From positions 1,550,001 through 1,614,000 of the forward strand of contig CAJVGD010000001.1 in the NCBI GenBank assembly GCA_910890315.1: DNA of 64,000 nt, written 5' to 3'. The stretch comes from Serendipita indica DSM 11827 (taxonomy: Eukaryota; Basidiomycota; Agaricomycetes; Sebacinales; Serendipitaceae). Under the pieces are notes generated by a model. The model made no database searches, was not told the origin of the DNA, and was given only the letters and a program-made list of their open reading frames with translations. The position numbers and the translations under genes are program-made. Below are positions 35,007-45,728 of the stretch, in pieces. Position 1 is the stretch's first letter. Each line of letters starts with the position of its first letter.

Positions 35007-36615
35007 TTAATCCACACTGGTGATGCTCCCACCAGGACTTCCTGGTACCCTGCTCGTACTATCGCTCCCTTCGTCGTCATCGTCATGCCTTGTACCAGTG
35101 TGAATCCCTGGTGGTGCCGAAGCCTCTGGCGATTTCACTCGTGTCGGTGTACCACGTCCAGAGTTGGCAGGAGAGTGAACAATTCCACCTCGCATTCGAG
35201 CTCGTGGCGATGTCGCAGAGGCTGGTGGAGAGCCCAGTTTTCTTAATGGTTCAGGTTTTGCGATACCATTGAAACTACCGTTGAGGCTGTTTCGTAGAGA
35301 GTGGCTCAATGGAATGCCGGATTGGGTAGGTGTCGACGCACGTGGTGGTGGTGTGGTCGCCGAAGTTGATTCCGACTTTAGGCTGGATATACTGTCACTT
35401 CTCCGGTCCATTGGAGCCCGTGGTTTCGCTTTCGTTGGAGGCTGTGGTGAAGGAGAATGAGAGTGCGAGTGGTCGTGGCTATGGGAGTGTTGTCCGTGAT
35501 CGTGCGAATGCCCATGATGGTCTCCATAAGAGTGTGATCCCCCAGTATGCCCGCGGTGTGTCTCGTCTGATCGTTTCGGTGGGTCGTTTACCGCATGCCA
35601 ATGGGCAACCGGTGTCTCATCAAAGTTCTCCGACGATGCCGAAGGGTGTGTATCCTCGTCAAATCCCTTTGGTTGACCCGACACGCCTCCAAATTCAAAG
35701 TTGTCGTCGTCCGCGGGTATGAAGAGAGTCGTTGACTCGTTGGCATGCGGTCGCTTCTCGTCGAATGGATCTTGTTCGTCGTAGGGTATATTCTGCTTGA
35801 GGATCGTGTCCATTGCTTCCGAGTTGACTGGCTGGGGAGGTATCCGATGTAGAAGTCCGTAACCGACCCCACAGCCAAGCAAGCCCTCGCCTCCCCACTT
35901 GCGATTTGGAACCAATACTACCTCTCGTATGGTACTGAAAGGTCATGAGGTTGACTGCTGGTTCGGAATATGCCACGTACTCAAAGTCGTACGAATAGAC
36001 GGTTGCTCGCAGCGGCTTGTCAATATGCGCTTCTACAAGCTCGTAGAAAGCATTTTCTCCTGACAATGCACCACCACTCCAACCGATGATCCAGTCTCCG
36101 TACGGCACAAGCCCTGCGCTTTCAGCAGGCGAATTCTCGAGAACTTCGAGAATGTGCCAGACATTTTCCAGAGCATACTCTGGTGTACATAACCTCATGC
36201 TGAGACCAAGGAGAGAAGGTGCGTCTTTTGTCCAGGAACGCGATGGAGTAACTGGTACAACTATTCGTCTCGTCTTAGCACGGCCATAAGAAAGTAGAAT
36301 AGTGGAGGGATACCTCGAAATTGTCTATACTTGGCACTCCATATGACCAATGGCAACTCCTTGCCCTCATGTTGTTCCACGAGTTTGCCTAGAGTGGCCG
36401 CATCGATGTTCTGCATAGTATTGGTCTGATATAAGCGTGAATTTGACCTTTCAACGTACAGATGATAGATTGCCATTGTCAATGCCGACCACGAAATCAA
36501 AGAACGGCTCAATCACATAGTCTGCTGGCGAGTCTGGTGCAACACGAAGCACATGGAGCGCCTTTGCAGGTGGAGACGGACTATTTGTGTCCAAAGAGGA
36601 CGAAGCAGCGCCCAT
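35007..36615 (-). CDS. GRH1: Golgi reassembly stacking protein (GRASP55/65, Grh1-like)
   Basis: Peripheral Golgi/ER-exit protein for stacking and unconventional secretion. The ATG at 36615 opens MGAASSS, an N-myristoylation signal (Gly2, Ser6). Two GRASP-type PDZ domains follow. The first has [20 protein letters not shown] and [11 protein letters not shown]; the second has [40 protein letters not shown] and [21 protein letters not shown]. Introns lie at about 36415-36463, 36261-36308 and 35915-35940. The C-terminal half is disordered. It has an unusual His/Asp/Ser stretch at about 35456-35535, then Ser/Pro-rich sequence full of SP and TP sites (likely mitotic phosphorylation) and an acidic end. 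The gene is divergent from AOS1 with only 57 bp between start codons. Confidence 0.88.
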
Positions 36616-36672
36616 TAGGATATTTGAAGCTGCAGGGCAACAGAGTCGAAGTCAAAGTTCAAGTCTTTGCTC

Positions 36673-38047
36673 ATGACCACTGCAATCACAGAGGGCAAGT
36701 CGCGGATTGGACGAATTTAATGTTTGAATTATAACTATTCATAGATGAAGCAGCACTCTATGATCGTCAAATACGCCTGTGGGGACTGGAGGCCCAGCAA
36801 AAGTGTGCACCTTTGCTGCTCAAAAAGCAAAGAAGCAACTAATTTATTCTACCAGGATGCGAAACGCTACCGTGCTAGTTGTTCGCCTACGGGGTGTTGC
36901 GACAGAGACTATCAAGAATATCGTACTCGCTGGGATTGGCAAACTCATTGTTATAGACGATGCAATAGTTCAGCCCGAGGATCTCAACGCCGGTTTCTTC
37001 TTCCGTGACGAGGACATAAACGCGAAGAAACGCGTCGATGCCGCCAAACCGCATATACAGTCTCTCAACCCACTCGTGGCCGTCGAGGTCTCGCATGATC
37101 TCTCAATTCTTACAAATGAAGACACTCTGACAGAGCTACTTCGTGAAGTCGATTTGGTGTGCTTGACGGATACAGATCAGGCAACGGCGGTATGTCGCTA
37201 CACAAAGCCAGGGTTGCTGTGACACCTGCTATTAGATACGCGTCAACGAAGTATCCAGAAAGCTAGGTAAAAATTCTACTGTGGCGGCTCTTTTGGGCTA
37301 TCTGGCTATGTGTTTTGCGATCTGGGCGAGCATCAGCATGTTGCGGCGTACGTACTCAGAATCTAGACTCGTGACACATTCACCTTTTCCTGTGATAGTC
37401 CCCGATCAATAGCTAAGGAAGGCGCCACCTCTCGGCTTGAACAGTTCAAGACGTCCTATCCACCACTTTCTCGAGCCCTGCAGCATTCATGGAAGGATAC
37501 CACAAGTAACGCGACCAAGGTTCTTCGACCAACGACTGTCTTCTCCATTCTTGGTGCGTATTCTTTGTAGAGGAGAGCGCCACCACTCATCACTAGTAGC
37601 TTGTTGGGAATACCAAACCCAACATGGCAAGCCGCCATCTTCCGAGAGCGCTGCAAACGATCTCGAGTCTATAGCAAACCGACTCCTCCGCAAGGGCCAG
37701 GTACGACAAAAGGTTTGCACGTCGGTACCACGGGAAATGATAGAGTGCGTCACTCTGCGCGACAAATCTTATTACACGAGAACTGACACCCTCTCGCTAG
37801 ATATTTGTCAACCAGGGCTGCGCTAGAATGGTCCCCCAGCTGTGCCGTGGTGGGCGGGATGCTTGGACAAGACATTCTCAAAGCATTAGCCGCACGCGAG
37901 CCGCCAATGGCAAACTTTTTCTTCTTTGATGGGCAAACGTGCAACGGAACCGTTGTCAGAATGTCAATGGATGCAGCTCCACAACCAGCACCTCCGCCGT
38001 TGTCGTCGGCTGGGGTAGCCGAGACGACAGTCCTCGAAATTGACTGA
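36673..38047 (+). CDS. AOS1: SUMO-activating enzyme subunit 1 (Aos1), with a frame break
   Basis: Non-catalytic half of the SUMO E1; with Uba2 it adenylates SUMO in the nucleus. The ATG at 36673 opens MTTAITE. A GC-AG intron (36695-36744) leads in phase to DEAALYDRQIRLWGLEAQ, the family signature. After the next intron come MRNATVLVVRLRGVATETIK, IGKLIVIDD and LNAGFFFRDEDI. Exon 4 has IRVNEVSRKLGK, then, in a different frame, FYCGGSFGLSGYVFCDLGEHQH. The change of frame falls in AAAAA at 37269-37273; one more A would restore it, and a stop codon in the second frame excludes splicing as the cause. Later exons give GATSRLEQFKTSYPPL, LRKGQVRQKVCTSVPREMIE, GGMLGQDILKALAARE and NFFFFDGQTCNGTV, ending at 38047. 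Because the gene is essential in fungi, an error in the assembly is the simplest explanation. Confidence 0.9.
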
Positions 38048-38465
38048 CAAGTCTCATTGAGGGCGTCATATATCCTTTTTCGCCACGGTCAGCTTACAAG
38101 AAACGTGCCATAATCGGTTACGTATAAATCAATCTCCGATATATTCACTACAAGTTGTCCACAAACCCAACTACCGAGGTAGACTGCAATGATCCAATGC
38201 AATAACCTAAAATCCTTTGAGAGAGTGAATGAACGGACGGGGAGGTGGAAGGTGAGATGTAGGTAGGTCTAAATAATAAGGGGAAATGAACGGATAAGAC
38301 GTCAAAACATCTTCGTTATCTTTCAAATAGTATGGATAAGGTAGAGAGTATTTGCTGCCCAAGCTTGTGATAGTATTTTGCTGCCGACGATATCGACGGA
38401 CAACCATAGAGGAAGTTGTCCGTTGCCAGTGAGAGGATGAAAGAATGACGATTGCGCCAAGAGCC
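38048..38465. other. Intergenic region between convergent genes
   Basis: About 420 bp between the stop codons of AOS1 and the Pro-rich membrane protein gene. AT-rich 3' UTR-like sequence; no coding signal recognised. Confidence 0.5.
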
Positions 38466-39809
38466 TTAATTAAGTCTCTCTAGTGATCGTCGGTGGTAGC
38501 GGTGCTGAGCAAAATGTTCCGCGCGTTCCGTGGGTAAGGCAAATTTCGCAGACTCGGTTGGGAATAAGTCTGAATGATCTCTTCGCGCATGGAGTGATCG
38601 CTTCGTCTCAACTGCAAGTGGAGCAATGAGCGTGCGAGACGTGCCGCCCGCAGCCGCCGCCGCGGTCGTGTGCGGAGCAGTCGAGATTTGCGACTCGTTG
38701 GCAGACCCTCCAATGGCAACAGGGAGCGACGGTGCATTGTTGTGTGTGAAGTACCACCCGAAACCGATACCAGCGCCAATGGCCAAGAGCAAGAAAATGG
38801 AAATGCACCAAATCCAGCGTGTCATGCTCCGACTGTTTCCCATGGTAGACGATAGCCATTTGCTAGAAATAAAACCATTCAGTTTAATAATATGACGGAA
38901 AACAACCAGGGATCACCCACCTCTTCTTTCGTTTCGGGTCTTCCTTGGCGACGACGCTGAACCTGCGCCAGAACTCTTCACCCTTTGGTGTGTTTCTTGG
39001 GAGCAGTGTTTCCTCAGAGTTACCACGCATAATCGCATCTTTGGCGAACTCGACCTTGCGTTCCGGTTCTTGGAAACTGGGCCGCGCGAACACCGGCGTG
39101 ATGGGCGTTGATGGCGCGTTCAGGGGATGCGGATTTAGTGATGGCGACGGGGAAGGCGAGTGCATGAATGCAGGCATTGGTGCGCGTGGCATCCCAGGCG
39201 GCGGGACGTCAACTCGGAGTTGGGCGGCGGCCGGGCGCTGTACACCGGTGCGCTGGGACCCGCCTGCACCCTGTTGCTGTTGGCCGTTTTGAGGATACTG
39301 TGGCCGGTCGTAGGAACCTTGGCGAGTGGCCGCTCCAGGCGCGGCCGCAGGAGCCGGTCGTGCTAGGGGTTGTGTTTGCAGTATGCCCCTAGGCGCGTCT
39401 CCATTGTTAGGTCGCTGCGACCCAGGATTGAGATTGCTCGACTTGGCCGGTGCATTGGCCCTGGGTTGAGCGCGTGCGGGTGGAGCGTCTTCGTCGTCGG
39501 AATCATCCAATCCTCCATTCATCAAGCCCATTCCAATACCTCCCGCACCCGAGTTTGGCCGGCTGTCCTTGTCGGTGTGAAGGTAGTTGTCCCAACTGTT
39601 AACGGGGCCGTGTCAACGAAGTGAACAACCACGAGTCTGAAAATTACATACGCTTGATACATAGAGTCGCTGCGAGCATTCTGGGGTGGCTGCGGTTGAC
39701 GCACCCTGGGCTGAGCAGCTGGCGGATTGTTGTATACACTATCGTCCTCGTCAGTCGCAAAGGGAGGGCGACCAGCAAGTGGAGGATCTCTGCGTTGTTG
39801 GTTTGACAT
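38466..39809 (-). CDS. Pro/Gln/Ala-rich single-pass membrane protein
   Basis: I do not recognise a named family. The ATG at 39809 opens MSNQQRRDPPLAGRPP. An intron (GTATGT donor after SDSMYQA, acceptor TTAACAG near 39598) leads to WDNYLHTDKDS, and a long disordered exon rich in Pro, Ala, Gln and Asn follows. The conserved-looking block is near its end: FAKDAIMRGNSEETLLPRN and GEEFWRRFSVVAKEDPKRKK. After an intron, MTRWIWCISIFLLLAIGAGI gives one membrane span, then a Thr/Ala-rich tail with several Arg/His. With a long N-terminal cytosolic part and a short outer tail, a type II topology is likely. The gene diverges from SAS10 (224 bp between the chosen start codons). The mix of a basic block before a membrane anchor suggests a membrane-tethered scaffold, but no function can be assigned. 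Confidence 0.6.
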
Positions 39810-40032
39810 TGTTTATTGGGGAATTATCGAGGGATCTGCGTGGGTAAGAGGGCGAGATGGAAGGTCGGAGCGAGGGCGGAGGCTCGTAATCGTAGGTGAA
39901 AGCGAGTGAAATGCCAGTTCAAGGCGCCAGTTTCCCAGTTGTGGGCCGTTGGAGAGCTTAGTGTCGGCGCTGGGCAGCACGACGAGGAGATGGGAGAGTC
40001 CAAAAGGGATGTCTCTATTTGGACTCGATCCC

Positions 40033-42273
40033 ATGCGAACCAAGCGCCGCAACGCCCTAAAAAATGCCAGAAATCAAGGAAAACCAAGGAGCAATGTTAG
40101 AGCAGGCTCTATAAACAAATGGAAGCGGCGCGAGGACATTGAACTCGACGAGCAAGACGCTTGCAAGTGTTTCACCAGTCGCTAATTCAGACGGCTGACA
40201 TCCACGCTAGTCCATGAAAACCGCGATAAAATTCTATTAGAGGGTGAAGAAAACGATATCTCAGACGACGACCTCGGAAACGAAGTCTTTAGTCTCAAGG
40301 GCCTGCCACAGGACCAAGACTCTGAACAAGAGTTTGAAGAAGGTCCAGACGAGACAGACGAAGGTGAAATAGAGGACAAGGTGCCATCAAAATTGAAAAA
40401 GGCGACGAAAGAGAGCAAAAAGAAGTCGAACGCCAGGACCAGTCCAACACCATCATCTTCTGACCAATCCGAAGAAATACAAGAATCCTGGGGACGAAAG
40501 AAGAGCGCATACTACTCTACAAACGCGAAGGACATTGACTCGGACGACGAAGAGGCCCAGAAATTGGAAGAGGCCGAAGTCTTGAGGCTACAGGCTGAGA
40601 CTCGCTCTGGATTGGATGAAGGAGACTTTGGGCTATTGGATGCACCACGCACCCTTGTTTCACCGGCAATGTAAGAGCTACATACCCTTCCTAAGTCAAC
40701 GAAACCCACCCTTCTCAGTCCAGACGCGCCGTCCGTTGCCACGGTTCTTCCTCAAGAACCCGCCGCGCTTGTTCGGCATCTCGAGAAGACAAGTCCAGAA
40801 ACATTGGCTCTTGCGCGTGAATGGGAGGATGTCGTCTTCGATTTGGCGCGGTCTCAACAAGCAATCAAAGAGTAGGTTGCTTGCTCCACAATCCGAACTA
40901 CAGACTAATACCTATTAGACAGGACGCGGAAGCGTCTGCAAGTCCCGCTGCCGGCATGCTTCAACTCTATCATCGTGTGTCCAAGCTCCTCCATGTGGCT
41001 CGTGGGGCTGAAAACCTCTCTAGAGACCTTGCTCACATACGCTACAACACTTGCATTTTATCTACATATGCGTGCGGACCGCAAGTATGCGAGCAATCCC
41101 AGTCTTTTGCAAGACCATCCAATATTGTCACGGCTCCTCACGCTGAAGCAAGCAATGTCGTCTCTCGAGAAACTAGACTTCGGTCCCGATTCAACTGGGG
41201 GGGAAGATGAGTTTGACTCCGAGGATTATGAGGACGATATGCAAGACTTGTGGGGGAATCAGAGCCTGGCGGAGATGGACGAGGACGAATTCCTGGCTTT
41301 GGTACAGGAAGCTCGACAAATGAACGAAAAGGCTACCGCTGCAAGTCAGGACGACAATGAAGAAGACCTGATCTCTCCTCCAGCCAAAAAGGAGAAGAAG
41401 AAAAGGTCCAAAGACAAAGAGGCGAAAAAGGCAAAGAAGCAAAAGGAAACTCAGCCAGTATTTGATCTCCAAGAACCGGAATTCGTCTCCGCATCGAAAA
41501 GAGGCCATCAGCAAAGGCTATGGTTTCCACTAATATTACAGCCTATGGCGAACAGACCTCTTTGGATAACGTGGACGCACTCGATAAATCAGCACGCAAA
41601 AAGTCGCTTCAGTTTCACACCTCGAAGATTGAAAGCTCATCTGCGAGACGTGCCAAGGCCCGTGGCGCGGCGATGGGTGGTGACGATGACATTCCTTACC
41701 GCGAACGAGAAAAGGAACGAGAGTTGCGTTTGCAGAGAGAGAATGCAGCCAAAGTCAAGAAACTTGGCCAAAGTGGCGAGGATTTGGAGGATGCGGAGGA
41801 TGAGCCCAGAGTTGGCAAGAAGCGATCTCGAGAGGACAATGATGGCGATACTAGTCATGCGGACGTGGATGGCTACTACGATCTCGTAAAGCGACAGAAA
41901 AAGGAGAAGAAAGAAGAATCCAAGGCTCATTATGAGGCTGAAAGGGCTGCCGAGAGGTGTGTAGGCTAATAGTGGGGTCCGCATCGTACTGAGATTCTCT
42001 AGGGCTTTGCGAGAGGGAGATCTTGACTCGGCTGCGGATGGACCACGATCCTTGACCCGCGCCATCCTTAAGAACAAAGGTCTCACGCCAACAAGGTCGA
42101 AGAGCGTGCGCAATCCTCGCGTTAAGAAACGTATGAAGTATGACGAGGCAAAGAAGAAGCTCAAGTCTCAAAAGGCCATCTTTAAGGGTGGATTGGCCAA
42201 TACTGGAGGGAGATATGAGGGTGAAACCAGTGGTATTAGCTCCAAAGTGGTCAAGAGTGTACGGCTGGGATAG
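40033..42273 (+). CDS. SAS10: Sas10/Utp3 small-subunit processome protein
   Basis: Nucleolar factor of the SSU processome needed for 18S rRNA maturation. Start at the ATG at 40033 (MRTKRRNALKNARNQ); the ATG at 40009 is an alternative. A GC-AG intron (40163-40210) joins DEQDA to FHENRDKILLEGEE. Acidic stretches follow, then GMLQLYH and, after a 49-nt intron (about 40970-41018), QTLLTYATTLAFYLHMRAD and DHPILSRLLTLK, which form the Utp3/C1D-like domain. Later come KSLQFHTSKIESSSARRAKA and DDDIPYREREKERELR. The C-terminal Sas10 domain reads RAILKNKGLTPTRSK, NPRVKKRMKYDEA, and GETSGISSKVVKSVRL. At 41460-41503 the frame changes: either a weak 44-nt intron (GTATTT to AAAAG) or one missing base in AAAA. 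The stop is 8 bp from that of the convergent gene. Confidence 0.9.
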
Positions 42274-42281
42274 TCTCCAAT

Positions 42282-43048
42282 CTATGTTGATGTTGAAGAT
42301 GATACATTGACTGTATCTTTCTCCTTGGTCAGTTTTTGAAGGTCTTGCTCTACAAAGGGTCAAGCGAAAGTCGAGGAGCTAAAATGATACTCACGAAGGC
42401 CCCAGACGTGTGCTCGAAGGTCGAGAAACTCTGGGGAAAGTGTAAGTATCTCGAACACGTCCTTCGAGGGACATACCGATATGAAGACCATCATACAGCT
42501 GCTTCATTTCGGCCCTCAATTTCGAGACATCATTCTTCTCCGCTGTCCTCTCGGTCAATGCTTTGAGCTCCTTTTCTACAGTCTCTATACGTCGAACGTG
42601 CGCAGAAACCTGGCTAGTGGTCAGCACGCTGGACGGAATGCCCGAGGTCGAAATGCCTTTTGAGTGCTTGTTTGCAGCTCCTGGAAGGGTTTAGAGGTAT
42701 ACAACAGAGAAAAATAAGCGGCATACATGAATACTAGATTGTAAGACCGCAGAAGCCAGCCTATACTCGTCCAGGAGGGCATAACTCGCATAAGCCGAGG
42801 CTAGCGAGAAGCCGAAAAGAAAGCCAAATATACTGACGAGTCGAGGTCAGCTATATTATGTATATAAACCTGGAAATAGTATTGTACCCTCCTCGAACGC
42901 CTCCTACTCGTCGCGGCGGTGGTGCTGGAGCGATTGGCTCTATCGGGGCGACTTTGGCGGCCAACGACTGAGAAGTTGGCGAGTTTAGAACTCGAGTAGA
43001 AGTTGCAAACGAGCGTTGTAGACCACGAGAGCAAAGTCGGCCGCTCAT
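42282..43048 (-). CDS. Predicted mitochondrial membrane protein with coiled coil
   Basis: About 160 residues in four or five exons. The ATG at 43048 opens MSGRLCSRGLQRSFATSTRV, an amphipathic Arg/Ser presequence for mitochondria. After a Pro-rich stretch an intron (GTACAA to CGTCAG, about 42835-42888) leads to IFGFLFGFSLASAYASYALL, one membrane span, then DEYRLASAVLQSSI. The next exon is a coiled coil: AHVRRIETVEKELKALTERT and DVSKLRAEMKQLYDGLH. Two short exons (EFLDLRAHVWGL and DLQKLTKEKDTV) finish the protein at TAG, 42282. The plan resembles small inner-membrane proteins conserved across fungi without a known name. It is divergent from the Mei2-like gene (127 bp between start codons) and convergent with SAS10. 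Confidence 0.6.
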
Positions 43049-43175
43049 GGTTGACGACAAGTTGGACGCAACCCCTACAGAGAATTTTTCACGAGTATCC
43101 GCGCGCACGTCCCAAAATCAAACAGAATTTTTGAAGACATTCAAGACGAGGAAAGGAGTCTAAATCTTGAGGAAT

Positions 43176-45591
43176 ATGCACCGACAACATCCGTACGCTG
43201 GCTACGGCCCACCGCCAGGTCGCAGAGGGGATTCACCGACGGGGCCTGGGCCTGATCGCGGGAGGATGCCAGATAGAGGATTTCGAGGACGAGGGCGAGG
43301 AGTGGGAGGTCCTCCCCCTGGATCGTATGGTTATGAGCCACCGTATCATGGGACTGGAGGCGACAGTCAGTATGGAGACGATCCTTATGACTATCGAGGA
43401 AGCCAGCGAGACGATTATTATCCCCCTGAACATGATCTAGGTATGTAGTTCTCCCCCGAAAGCCTTGCGTCTTGCAAAAAAACAGCGAGCACGCATAAAA
43501 CAATGCACAAAGACCCCTTGGCGCTAAGGACAGTTCCTCGAACATATCCTCTGAAGCACGCTGTGAAATGAGCTGTTCAGCGCATCGATCTATGTCTCTT
43601 TTCCTCCTTGGCTCACGACGACGATTGAACTCATCGTAAATCGCGAATTTGTAGAACAACGAAGACGTCCCCAGAGACTTGAAGAGAAGGCTCACGACCC
43701 GTTAATTGAGGAAAGACTTCAGCGTGAACGGCCGTGTCGCACCCTATTTATTCGCAACATTAAAGTGAGTTGATTCTCTGAACCTATTCGTCGTCTCGTA
43801 GGCTGCCTCAGCAGTATCCTAACAAGTATTTTCTCTAGTATGAGACAGACAGTGCCGAGTTCCGCCGCAAATTTGAGGAATTCGGTGAAATTAAAACGTT
43901 CTTTGATCTCATCAGTCACCGTGGCATGGTTTTCTGCACATACGTGAGCGAATTGATGGTTTCTGTATTCAACGCTGAGCAGGCTGTTAACAGTACGACA
44001 TGCGCGCTGCGGAGAGAGCCAAAGATCGGCTTCAGGGAACAGAACTAGCAGGTCGGCCAGTAAGACTTTTCAAATGAAAGCAGAATGGCTCTCAATGCTT
44101 TCCAGATCGACGTACATTACAGTTTACCGCGAGAGGATCAGAGAAAGTCAGTCAAAACTTTTAGTATCACCAGCAAAATCTCATTGAGAAATAGCGAACC
44201 GAATCAAGGTATCATCATCGTCACACTGATTGATTCACCCTCCAAATCAATCGACGACGTCGAACTCCGTCGCAAACTCCAAACCTTTGGAGATGTCAAG
44301 TCGATTCAGCCAAACAACGGCAGGCCAGAGTAGGTTGACCTTATCACTTTTATGTGTCTAACGACTTATTTCGTAGCTCGCGGATGATAGAATTTTATGA
44401 CACGAGGGTATGGCAGTCTGTTTGTGCGCTACCTGACTACTCACCACTCACAGTCTGCGGATGAAGCACATGGAAAATTGCGGCATCAACCTCTCCAAGA
44501 TGGAATAATGGAGACTGAGTTTGCATTTCTTGGAGATTACATGCCTCCTGGGCCTGCTATGCAAGAGTATGTGCGGGTTTTATGCCAAGGGAGACCCTAA
44601 ACATGTTCTAGGCGTGCGCGGCTAGAGAGAATGCATAACAGAGGGCGAGGACGTGGCAGAGGAGGACGAGGAGGTGGCGGAAACTATGACGATCGTCGAA
44701 GCCGTGATTGGGACGACGATCACTATGGACGAGATCGAGGTCGCATGTCTCCACCTCGGAATGTCGATAGATGGCGTGGTCGGTATGCTCGACTCTTCTC
44801 ATACCTCACTAACAAGATTTTCAGAACGCTCTCCTCCACCACGAGCCAGGAGCAACGGCGATTCAGGAGTGAGCAATTTATTATTACTAGTCAGGTACGA
44901 CACTGAGCCCTCGTTAATAGCCTGAACGCGAAAAGTTGGATCAAGCACGCAAAGTCCAAGAGGTAAGGTGTCATCACCATACCACGGCAGTTTTGCTCAA
45001 TGCATCTATAAGTTACTCGCTGCTCTGAAGCAAACAGGTGGCGGTGGTCCCCCGGCCAGTGGACCTCCACCATCTCAACCCCCAATGCCCTATTCACCAC
45101 CACCAAACGCCACTGGTCCGCCACCACCGAATCCGGCACTCCCACCCAGCATGGCTCAACTCGCAGCTCTCTTGACCCAAGCCGCTCAGCTCCCACAGGC
45201 TCAGCAAGCACAAGCAGCGGCAGCAGCTATTCAACAGTTCCAAGCGGCAGCAGCTACCCCATATCCTCCCCCACCTCAGGGAGGATACAGCACAGCCGGT
45301 CCTCCACCAAATCTATATGGATCACCTCTTCCGGGCCCAAGTGCACCTTACAGTTACCCACCTCCCCCAAATGCAAACCAACCCCCGTACGTTGGTGGTG
45401 GTGGTCCCCCGAATCTTCCACTGCCTCCAGACACCGCGCGATACAACTATCCCGTGCCACCTGGCGGGCCGCCACCACCAGGTGGACAATCCAACCAGAG
45501 TCTTCAAGACATCATGGCTTTATTGGTGAGTAACTGGTAACTCGGTTTTGTAATACCACTCACAAATTACTAGAAACGAACTAACGCGTAG
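43176..45591 (+). CDS. Mei2-like RNA-binding protein with two RRMs
   Basis: The ATG at 43176 opens MHRQHPYAGYGPPPGRR, followed by an RG-rich segment (FRGRGRGVGG). Introns near 43441 and 43768 lead to RRM1: PCRTLFIRNIK, FRRKFEEFGEIKTFFDLI, SHRGMVFCTY, then YDMRAAERAKDRLQGTELAG and IDVHYSLPRED. The RGMV...YYDMRAA pattern and a following SxPRED are those of the first RRM of Mei2/TEL-type proteins. RRM2 has GIIIVTLIDSP, LRRKLQTFGDVKSI and MIEFYDTR. The third RRM of Mei2 is absent; instead an RG/GGG box (about 44635-44690) and a long Pro/Ala/Gly-rich tail follow. The last exon is five codons (KRTNA) after an intron ending about 45573, stop TAG at 45591. A role in meiosis- or differentiation-linked RNA control is inferred. 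There are about ten exons; the small ones near 44800-44960 are approximate. Confidence 0.8.
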
Positions 45592-45728
45592 TAGTACTAG
45601 ATTGACAGATCGAAAATGGAATGCTTTTGAGAGTATATATGCGCTGTCTAACGAGGTACATGAATGCAGGGTGTAAAGTAGAGTGACAATGCAGGAATGT
45701 CCAAGAATCTGATCATAAGATGCAAGAG

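Noticed and set aside
36695-36744. Possible GT donor instead of the GC donor in AOS1
   Set aside because: GT sites nearby do not leave the one-base phase needed for DEAALYDRQ; only GCAAGT does.
37261-37300. Intron as explanation of the AOS1 frame change
   Set aside because: GTAAAAAT looks like a donor but would remove the conserved FYCGG block, and the second frame contains a stop overlapping the site.
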